Source: Defluviitaleaceae bacterium (GTDB taxonomy: Bacteria; Bacillota; Clostridia; Lachnospirales; UBA5962). Taken from it: a stretch of 5,011 nt of DNA. The notes beneath the pieces were generated by a model. It ran no database searches, was not told the DNA's origin, and worked only from the letters and a program-made list of their open reading frames with translations. The position numbers and the translations under genes were made by a program. Where the stretch lies: positions 1-5,011 of the forward strand of contig WQZK01000152.1 of NCBI GenBank assembly GCA_009780765.1. The letters are read 5' to 3'. Shown here piece after piece: positions 1 through 4,607 of the stretch. Each line of letters begins with the position of its first letter. Position 1 is the first letter of the stretch.

Positions 1-1
1 A

Positions 2-619
2 CTAGCACGTTGGAGTACAGAGTATAACACTATTTCTTTAATATTTATTTTAACACTTTGCCTAGTTTCCATTATTGGCGGGCTTTGGCTAAGTTATGAT
101 AAAAGCTTTTTAAAAGAATTTAGCATAAAAGAATACATAAAAGATTGTAAATTAATAGAAGATAAATATATGAAATATGGGCCGAGAACGTACATAAACA
201 CAGGTGTTATTGGTATAATTGGTGTGGCTGCCGTGTATGCACTTGGTGGGCAGTTAAATGGGCCAATTCTTGGCGGAATTTTTACGATAATTGCCTTTGC
301 ATGCCTTGGCAAAAACCCTTATAACATGCTTCCGTTAATGATTGGTTTAAACTTGGCGGTTTTAATTCATGGCTGGGATTTATCGGATAATCGCACGGTT
401 ATGGCAACAACACTTGTTACATCTCTTGCACCAATACCTTCTAGGCTTGGACCGATTTGGGGAGTTGCAGCAGGAATGCTTCACTTAAATATTATTGTTC
501 AACTTGCACAGATGAATGCGGGGCTTAGCCTTTATAATAACGGGCTGGCAGCTGGTTTGGTTGCGATTGTTATAGTGCCTATTGTGTTTGCTGTGAGGCG
601 TAAGGGTGAGGTAACATAA
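2..619 (+). CDS. DUF1576-like integral membrane protein, C-terminal part (5' end outside window)
   Basis: The reading frame is open from the first complete codon (position 2) to TAA at 617-619, giving 205 residues. An ATG at 170 exists, but the coding sequence clearly continues upstream of it, so this is the C-terminal part of a longer protein. Hydrophobic segments lie at about residues 10-32, 67-82, 88-103, 108-124, 150-170 and 181-198, and the protein ends in a basic tail (RRKGEV). The pattern of a GP-x-GG-x-F-T-I-x-A-F-A-x-L-GK stretch (about 87-104), a TxLAPI segment (140-145) and a SLYNNGLAAGL segment (176-186) matches my memory of the DUF1576 family of Firmicutes membrane proteins, whose function is unknown. 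A role in transport is possible but not shown. No obvious regulatory signal is visible because the start is missing. The family call is from recalled motifs; that this is a multi-pass membrane protein is secure. Confidence 0.75.
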   Translation, partial: LARWSTEYNTISLIFILTLCLVSIIGGLWLSYDKSFLKEFSIKEYIKDCKLIEDKYMKYGPRTYINTGVIGIIGVAAVYALGGQLNGPILGGIFTIIAFACLGKNPYNMLPLMIGLNLAVLIHGWDLSDNRTVMATTLVTSLAPIPSRLGPIWGVAAGMLHLNIIVQLAQMNAGLSLYNNGLAAGLVAIVIVPIVFAVRRKGEVT

Positions 620-676
620 GACGCAGTGGCTTGAACTGCACGCGGCAAAGCCACGCTTGTTCTTGCCTACTGCTTT

Positions 677-700
677 TCGCCTAAATCCTGATTTAGGCGA
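677..700. repeat. perfect 11-bp inverted repeat (intergenic hairpin)
   Basis: TCGCCTAAATC at 677-687 is the exact reverse complement of GATTTAGGCGA at 690-700, leaving a 2-nt centre (practically a 10-bp stem with a 4-nt loop). It is followed by only a short T run (GTTTTGG), so it is a weak candidate terminator for the DUF1576-like gene 58 bases upstream. It could equally be the core of a repeated palindromic unit. Confidence 0.6.
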
Positions 701-737
701 GTTTTGGCGACTTCGTCGGCTAAGATGTGAAAACATT

Positions 738-745
738 AAAAGGGG
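738..745 (+). promoter_or_regulatory. ribosome binding site for the ATG at 756
   Basis: AAAAGGGG ends 10 bases before the ATG at 756-758. This is a plausible Shine-Dalgarno site. It marks 756, rather than the TTG at 807, as the original start of the downstream membrane protein gene, upstream of the in-frame TAG at 798-800. Confidence 0.6.
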
Positions 746-755
746 TAAGTTAGTT

Positions 756-1667
756 ATGAAAGATAAAAAACCTACAGGTCGGATTTGGCTTTTGATTTAG
801 GGGCTATTGTATGTGGCATGGAGTGTATGGGCATTAAGTTTTATGCTTAGTGATTGGAACTTCATTGTTAGATACCTTCAAGCAGACCTTCTTAGAGGGC
901 GTATGATTTTAATTTTTGCACCCGTTTATGGAAGAGATGTTATTTCGGCGTTTGCTATCATTGCACTCCTCCTGATTACGGGGGCTGCCGGTATAATTTT
1001 TCACAAGAACGAATTTCATTCTAAAGTATTGCGTGTTTTTGGTTTCCTCATTATAGCTTTGAGCGTAGTTTTTTTATTAGAGGACCTTATACTTTTCAGA
1101 GATATATGGGCGTTTATAGAGCCTTATAACATGTATTTGCCTATGTCGATGTGGTTTTTTCCTATTCATATTGCTTACATAATTGGGGCGACAAAGAATA
1201 TAAGATATTCAAAAGAGAAAATAATGAGCATAAAGCTCGAAGAAGGCAGTGGAGTGGTTTCAGGAAAAGGACGCGAGAGCTTGGCAATAAGTTTTTGGAT
1301 GAGCATACATATGTTTCGTACAATGTTAGTATTTGTGATTTTTTACAAGCTGATGAGCCGATTTGAAAGTGAGGTACTTGCGAACATAGTAATTTATACT
1401 AGCGTGGTGCTAATACTTGTGGGGTTTATTGAAATTACCATAAGAATCATTTGCATCATCAAAACAAAAATTTATATTTATGAAGATAGGGTTGAGGGCG
1501 TTGGTGTTCGTAAAGCCCCTATATTCGGTGCATATATGCCAAGAAAATTTAAGCTATCGAATGAGCAAATAGAAAAGATTGAAAAGGCTAGGTATTCAGT
1601 AATAATTTATGGGAACAACACAGCCTATAGATGTTATATGAAAACGACAAAAAACAACGGCAATTAA
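756..1667 (+). pseudogene. polytopic membrane protein with C-terminal PH-like segment, interrupted by in-frame TAG
   Basis: From ATG 756 the frame encodes MKDKKPTGRIWLLI, then TAG at 798-800, then continues in the same frame without a break to TAA at 1665-1667 (303 codons before the stop, counting the TAG). The residues on either side of the TAG make one continuous first membrane helix behind a basic N-terminus, so the TAG looks like a nonsense mutation in a single gene. The downstream open part (286 residues if read from TTG 807) has further hydrophobic segments at about residues 43-64, 73-97, 109-127, 165-183 and 190-217. A C-terminal soluble segment follows (about 221-278; KIYIYEDRVEGVGV, then KLSNEQIEKIEK and VIIYGNN), which resembles small bacterial PH-like domains; that is a guess from the strand pattern. 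I do not recognise a named family. It may be silent, or may be produced by restarting at GTG 813. The 3' end overlaps a terminator. Confidence 0.6.
799..803 (+). promoter_or_regulatory. Shine-Dalgarno-like AGGGG overlapping the amber codon
   Basis: AGGGG spans the last two bases of the TAG and the following GGG codon. It lies 9 bases before an in-frame GTG (813-815) but only 3 bases before the TTG at 807. If the gene is still translated, GTG 813 is therefore the better-placed restart codon. Functional use is inference. Confidence 0.35.
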
Positions 1668-1680
1668 CCGTTGTTTTTTG
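1648..1680. terminator. bidirectional rho-independent terminator
   Basis: A perfect 13-bp stem pairs CAAAAAACAACGG (1648-1660) with CCGTTGTTTTTTG (1668-1680) around a 7-nt loop CAATTAA. The A run on one side and T run on the other allow termination in both directions. It would stop the plus-strand membrane protein transcript and the minus-strand greA-lysS-DUF1801 transcript coming the other way. The TAA stop codon of the plus-strand gene (1665-1667) lies in the loop, so the last codons are encoded by the stem. Confidence 0.85.
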
Positions 1681-1722
1681 ATTGATTCGCTCTTGCATTT
1701 CGATCAATGGCATTCCATAATC

Positions 1723-1814
1723 CGTCATGCCGAACTTGATTCGGCATCCCATCTGTAAAGTAAGATTGTGAGATTGCGGATGAGATCCTGAATCAAGTTC
1801 AGGACGCAATGACG
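1723..1814. repeat. 92-bp palindromic intergenic repeat (MITE/REP-like)
   Basis: Outer arms CGTCAT (1723-1728) and ATGACG (1809-1814) pair, as do GAACTTGATTC (1732-1742) and GAATCAAGTTC (1790-1800), an exact 11-bp match, so the whole element can fold as one long hairpin. Each half is itself a hairpin: ATGCCGAA/TTCGGCAT (1727-1734/1740-1747) and TCCTGAA/TTCAGGA (1786-1792/1798-1804). It carries no transposase and lies between two converging genes. It closely resembles the CATGCCGAACTTG...TTCAGGA...ATGACG class of dispersed palindromic repeats that I recall from several unrelated bacteria; that resemblance is from memory. Confidence 0.75.
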
Positions 1815-1829
1815 TATTGGTGATATTTT

Positions 1830-2168
1830 TCAAGACTGCTCTTTAACCCTAAACTCAATAATTTCTCTAATTAAATCAATAGGAAGAGGCTTATCAAGCG
1901 GGAATTGCACCGAGCCTTTCGAAAACTTATAATCTGTTAACCTGTCTTTAAAAGCGTTAATGCCTTCTGGTTGAGGGTAAAACCCGATGTGCTTCTCAAA
2001 CCCTGCAAAATGTATTAACCACTTGCCATTTAAGTCGAAAGTTGGTATTCTCATGCAAATTCGCTCTGTTGCCTGTGGTGCTAATTCTTTTGTTAAATTG
2101 CGGATTATATTTAATCGCTCTTGTACATTTTCAGGAAAATCTTTGATGTAACTGTCAATTTCGTTCAT
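1830..2168 (-). CDS. DUF1801 family protein, frataxin-like (YdhG/Fra type)
   Basis: A 112-residue soluble protein starts at ATG 2168, preceded 9 bases upstream by GGAGG (2178-2182), and ends at TGA 1830-1832. It shows the DUF1801 pattern along its whole length: IPTF (41-44), HFAGFEKHIGFYP (53-65) and KGSVQFPLDKPLP (84-96), followed by LIREIIEFR. The length is normal for the family. The founding member studied in Bacillus subtilis, YdhG (Fra), has a frataxin-like fold and has been linked to iron delivery for iron-sulfur cluster and haem synthesis; annotation pipelines call such proteins iron chaperones. Whether this member binds iron is inference. One difference is MRIPTF where I recall YGMPTF as usual. 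Its start lies 25 bases beyond the lysS stop, with no promoter or terminator between, so it is probably the last gene of the greA-lysS operon. Confidence 0.85.
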   Translation of the reverse strand: MNEIDSYIKDFPENVQERLNIIRNLTKELAPQATERICMRIPTFDLNGKWLIHFAGFEKHIGFYPQPEGINAFKDRLTDYKFSKGSVQFPLDKPLPIDLIREIIEFRVKEQS

Positions 2169-2193
2169 GAGTGAAGTCCTCCGTTAAATTGCC

Positions 2194-3702
2194 TTACTCA
2201 ACTGGCTTCATCGTTGGAAACAGTATTACATCTCTTATCGAAGCCGAATTTGTGAGTAGCATAACAAGCCTATCAATACCAATGCCCATGCCGCCTGTTG
2301 GAGGCATACCGTATTCTAGTGATAGCAAGAAGTCTTCGTCTATCTGGTTCGCCTCATCATCGCCCGCAGCTCTTAGAGATTCTTGGTGCATAAAGCGTTC
2401 TCTTTGGTCTATAGGGTCATTAATTTCAGAATAGGCGTTTGCAAACTCTCGCCCTGTTATAAACAGCTCGAATCTTTCAACATATTCAGGATTTTCAGGC
2501 TTTTTCTTAGTTAATGGCGAAATTTCTATAGGATGATCTAAAACAAAAGTTGGCTCGATAAGCTTATCTTCAACAAATTCCTCAAAGAAAGCGTTTAGGA
2601 TATTGCCCTTTGTGTGGTATTTTTCAAACTTTATATGATGCTCTTTTGCAACGGCTTTTGCCTCTTCTGTATCTTTAATTTCGTTAAAATCAATGCCTGT
2701 GTGTTCTTTAACTAAATTAAGCATTGAAATACGTCTAAAAGGCTTAGAAAGATCAACCTCATGTTCGCCGTATGTTAAATTTAGCGTGCCGTTAACGTCT
2801 AACGCTGCTTTTTTAATCATGGCTTCTGTTAGTTCCATCATGCCGTGGTAGTCGGTGTAGGCCTCATAAAGTTCAAGCATTGTAAATTCTGGGTTGTGCT
2901 TGTAGCTCATGCCCTCGTTTCTAAAGTTGCGAGAAAGTTCGTAAACCCTATCAAACCCGCCAACAATAAGGCGTTTTAGCGGTAGCTCTAACGCAATTCT
3001 TAAATACATATCAATATTTAGAGTGTTGTGATGCGTTTGAAAAGGCCTTGCTGCTGCACCGCCTGCAATTGTTTGAAGAATTGGCGTTTCAACCTCCAAA
3101 TAATCACGCTCATCTAAGAAATTTCTAATGCTTTTAATAATTGCTGTACGTTTTTTAAATGTTTCCTTAACTTCGGGGTTAACAATTAAATCAACGTATC
3201 TGTGCCTGTACCTAAGTTCTTTATCTTTAAGGCCATGAAATTTTTCAGGCAAAATTTGCAGGCTTTTTGTTAAGAGAACAATCTCGGTTGCTCTAACCGA
3301 AATTTCTTCTTTCTGCGTTTTAAAAACTATGCCTTTAACGCCGATTATGTCGCCAATATCCCATTTTTTAAACTCTTCGTAAATTTCTTCTGAAAGCTCG
3401 TTTTGTCTAACGTATACCTGTATGCGGCCATCTCTATCCAAAACATCACAAAAACTCGCCTTGCCCATGAGTCTTTTTGTCATCATACGGCCTGCAACTG
3501 TAACGGTTTGACCCTCTAGCTCTTCAAAATTATTTGTGATTTGTGAAGAATAAGTATCAACATCATATTTAACTATTTGAAAGGGATCTTTTCCATCTTC
3601 TTGAAGTTTTGCAAGCTTTTCACGCCTAATTTTTAACAGCTCATTTAAATCTTGTGTTTCTTCCACATTGGTGTTTGTGGTTAAGTTTTCATCTGTGTTC
3701 AT
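2194..3702 (-). CDS. lysS: lysyl-tRNA synthetase, class II
   Basis: A cytoplasmic enzyme that joins lysine to tRNA(Lys) using ATP. At 502 residues it has the usual length. After a polar N-terminal extension (1-20) come the anticodon-binding OB-fold (about 65-145; VTVAGRMMTKRLMGKASF and GDIIGVKG are typical) and the class II catalytic domain. Motif 1 is around 190-210 ending in VETPIL, followed by AGGAAARPF (213-221) and LRIALELPLKRLIVGGFDRV (235-254). Motif 2 is FRNEG (260-264) with HNPEFTMLELYEAY, and motif 3 is GIGIDR (473-478) before the C-terminal RDVILFPTMKP. The SEIND segment (425-429) of the active site is also present. No catalytic residue appears missing. The start ATG (3700-3702) has AGGAG at 3711-3715, 8 bases upstream. 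That site overlaps the TAG stop of the greA fragment. The gene is probably transcribed from the greA promoter. Confidence 0.97.
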   Translation of the reverse strand: MNTDENLTTNTNVEETQDLNELLKIRREKLAKLQEDGKDPFQIVKYDVDTYSSQITNNFEELEGQTVTVAGRMMTKRLMGKASFCDVLDRDGRIQVYVRQNELSEEIYEEFKKWDIGDIIGVKGIVFKTQKEEISVRATEIVLLTKSLQILPEKFHGLKDKELRYRHRYVDLIVNPEVKETFKKRTAIIKSIRNFLDERDYLEVETPILQTIAGGAAARPFQTHHNTLNIDMYLRIALELPLKRLIVGGFDRVYELSRNFRNEGMSYKHNPEFTMLELYEAYTDYHGMMELTEAMIKKAALDVNGTLNLTYGEHEVDLSKPFRRISMLNLVKEHTGIDFNEIKDTEEAKAVAKEHHIKFEKYHTKGNILNAFFEEFVEDKLIEPTFVLDHPIEISPLTKKKPENPEYVERFELFITGREFANAYSEINDPIDQRERFMHQESLRAAGDDEANQIDEDFLLSLEYGMPPTGGMGIGIDRLVMLLTNSASIRDVILFPTMKPVE

Positions 3703-3713
3703 GTAATCAGCTC

Positions 3714-3913
3714 CTAATTTTTACCTATTTCTAATATCTTGTAGAACATGCTACCATCTGGAGCAATAACTTCTATTCTTTCGCCAACGGCTTTACCAAG
3801 AAGTGCCACGCCGATGGATGATTCATTAGAAATTGTGCCGTTTATTGGATTTGCTTCTGTAGAGCCTACGATAACGTACTCAATCTCTTCGTTAAATTCT
3901 TCGTCGAATAGCT
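3714..3913 (-). pseudogene. greA 3'-end fragment (partial tandem copy)
   Basis: These 200 bases match the 3' end of the intact greA (3965-4164) at a constant offset of 251, with only five differences (3792, 3795, 3818, 3825, 3849), about 97.5% identity. The fragment encodes residues 95-159 of GreA, the C-terminal FKBP-like domain that contacts RNA polymerase, without the coiled coil that carries the catalytic acids. In its own frame there is a TAA upstream (3957-3959) and no ATG, GTG or TTG between that stop and the homologous part, so it is not expected to be translated. Four differences are synonymous; the fifth changes Pro126 of the NESPIG motif to Ser. The TAG at 3714-3716 is retained and supplies part of the lysS ribosome binding site (TAGGAG). 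It is best read as the remnant of a tandem duplication. Confidence 0.92.
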
Positions 3914-3964
3914 CATTAACGTTGTCCTGAAGGGCAACGGCATAAGATTTTGTGTTTTAATCGA
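3914..3964. other. 51-bp junction between the greA copies
   Basis: This stretch has no clear match to greA beyond a loose resemblance in the first dozen bases (TTAACGTTGTCC compared with TTAACCTTGTTGCC). It contains a short dyad CGTTGTCC-TGAA-GGGCAACG at 3920-3939, with one mismatch or wobble. Read in the fragment's frame it encodes up to 14 residues after a stop. Its origin is unknown; it could be remnant sequence of the second copy or inserted filler. Confidence 0.5.
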
Positions 3965-4164
3965 CTAATTTTTACCTATTTCTAATATCTTGTAGAACAT
4001 GCTACCATCTGGAGCAATAACTTCTATTCTTTCGCCAACGGCCTTGCCAAGAAGTGCCACGCCGATGGGTGATTCGTTAGAAATTGTGCCGTTTATTGGG
4101 TTTGCTTCTGTAGAGCCTACGATAACGTACTCAATCTCTTCGTTAAATTCTTCGTCGAATAGCT
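3965..4164. repeat. 200-bp direct repeat, intact-gene copy
   Basis: This is the partner of 3714-3913. The first 78 bases (3965-4042) are identical in both copies. Identity breaks exactly at 3964/3713 on one side and at 4165/3914 on the other. Recombination between the copies would remove 251 bp and leave a single intact greA whose TAG overlaps the lysS ribosome binding site. Confidence 0.93.
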
Positions 4165-4444
4165 TAACCTTGTTGCCGATGTTGATAACATCTGTGCAAA
4201 TTTCGTCTTCATCTATTATCTGAACGTTTCTAAGCATGTTCTCAATATTGATAATTCTAGCCTCAATCTCTGCTTGCTCTTCTTTAGCTGCATCGTACTC
4301 GGCATTTTCTGAAAGGTCGCCCTGACCTCTTGCTTCTTTGATCTTTTCGGCAACATCTTTACGCCTAACGATTTTTAATTCTTGCAATTCGGCTTCTAAT
4401 TTTTTAAGTCCATCATATGTTAAAACTGTTTTTTTTGCTGTCAT
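3965..4444 (-). CDS. greA: transcription elongation factor GreA
   Basis: GreA enters the secondary channel of backtracked RNA polymerase and stimulates cleavage of the 3' end of the RNA so elongation can resume. The 159-residue product has the family's usual length. An N-terminal antiparallel coiled coil (about 8-76) carries the signature EARGQGDLSENAEYDAAK (37-54). Its tip holds Asp43 and Glu46, equivalent to the acidic pair that coordinates the catalytic metal in E. coli GreA. The C-terminal FKBP-like domain (about 84-158) has YVIVGSTEANP, ISNESPIG and ALLGKAVGE. The start ATG (4442-4444) is preceded by AAGGAG (4457-4462) with a rather long 12-base gap. It is the first gene of the greA-lysS-DUF1801 unit and lies directly behind a consensus promoter. 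Its 3' 200 bases are duplicated downstream. Confidence 0.97.
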   Translation of the reverse strand: MTAKKTVLTYDGLKKLEAELQELKIVRRKDVAEKIKEARGQGDLSENAEYDAAKEEQAEIEARIINIENMLRNVQIIDEDEICTDVINIGNKVKLFDEEFNEEIEYVIVGSTEANPINGTISNESPIGVALLGKAVGERIEVIAPDGSMFYKILEIGKN

Positions 4445-4473
4445 TATGTTTAAAATCTCCTTATTTCAAAATC

Positions 4474-4508
4474 TAATAACCCTTATTATACCTCATAAAA
4501 GGGCTTAT
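4474..4508. promoter_or_regulatory. overlapping dyads across the greA -10 region (possible operator)
   Basis: TAATAA-CCC-TTATTA (4474-4488) is a perfect 6-bp dyad covering the predicted start site and part of the -10. A second, wider dyad pairs ATAACCCTT (4476-4484) with AAGGGCTTAT (4499-4508), with one bulged base, and encloses the -10. A repressor bound here would block the promoter. The dyads are seen directly; operator function is only inferred, and AT-rich promoters produce such dyads by chance. Confidence 0.3.
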
Positions 4509-4513
4509 GTCAA
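4485..4513 (-). promoter_or_regulatory. consensus sigma-A-type promoter of greA operon
   Basis: On the minus strand TTGACA (4513-4508) is followed by a 17-bp spacer and TATAAT (4490-4485), a perfect match to the housekeeping consensus in both hexamers and in spacing. Transcription should start near 4478, giving a leader of about 33 bases. The region upstream (4514-4555) is strongly AT-rich and could act as an UP element. This predicts strong constitutive transcription of greA, lysS and the DUF1801 gene, subject to any factor acting on the dyads over the -10. Confidence 0.9.
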
Positions 4514-4573
4514 TTTGTTTTGTGTTGCATTTATAGCCATTTTTATTTATTAAAGGCAAAGAAGCCCCCGCCC

Positions 4574-4606
4574 AATACGAATATTTCTGAAAGAAATATT
4601 CGTATT
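4574..4606. terminator. 15-bp perfect hairpin after the flavoprotein gene
   Basis: AATACGAATATTTCT (4574-4588) and AGAAATATTCGTATT (4592-4606) are exact reverse complements around a 3-nt centre. The hairpin starts one base after the TAA stop of the minus-strand flavoprotein gene, so it probably stabilises or terminates that transcript. It lacks the usual T run. On the minus strand it is followed instead by GGGCGGGGGC (complement of 4564-4573) and then CTTCTTTGCC. It could therefore also be a repeated palindromic unit rather than a standard intrinsic terminator. Confidence 0.5.
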
Positions 4607-4607
4607 C

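Larger units (their letters stand above)
620..755. other. GC-rich intergenic spacer with two hairpins
   Basis: No convincing gene is present between the two plus-strand genes. Positions 620-720 are about 54% G+C by my count, well above the AT-rich flanking genes. The stretch contains an inverted repeat GTGGCTT (626-632) / AAGCCAC (648-654), a perfect palindrome at 677-700, and a small CGAC-TTC-GTCG hairpin near 709-719. I see no convincing -35/-10 pair, so the downstream gene may rely on readthrough or on a weak promoter I cannot recognise. The composition and hairpins are what one would expect of a dispersed intergenic repeat. Confidence 0.5.

Noticed and set aside
485..736. Minus-strand open frame of 83 codons across the end of the DUF1576-like gene and the hairpin spacer
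   Set aside because: It is antisense to a clear membrane protein gene and runs through a hairpin-rich spacer, with no recognisable protein features.
798..800. TAG as a pyrrolysine codon
   Set aside because: The protein is not a methylamine methyltransferase type, and the codon falls in a membrane helix; a nonsense mutation is simpler. It remains checkable by looking for pyl genes.
1151..1366. Plus-strand frame of 71 codons inside the interrupted membrane protein gene
   Set aside because: It overlaps the continuous membrane-protein frame in a different register and shows no protein features of its own.
1588..1833. Minus-strand open frame of 81 codons over the terminator and the palindromic repeat
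   Set aside because: Its sequence is just the translation of the repeat and of the antisense of the upstream gene; such frames arise from this kind of palindrome.
2171..2434. Plus-strand frame of 87 codons opposite the 3' end of lysS
   Set aside because: A low-complexity Ser-rich shadow of the lysS C-terminal codons.
3748..3930. Two nearly identical plus-strand frames (also at 3999-4223) suggesting a duplicated small gene
   Set aside because: They are antisense shadows of the two greA copies; their similarity simply reflects the greA duplication.
3866..3943. Minus-strand ATG (3941-3943) that could start a small peptide into the greA fragment
   Set aside because: It is out of frame with the GreA sequence, stops after 25 codons and lacks a ribosome binding site.
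3714..4164. Direct repeats as part of a CRISPR or an insertion sequence
   Set aside because: The repeats are two copies of greA coding sequence, not short regularly spaced repeats, and no terminal inverted repeats or transposase are present.
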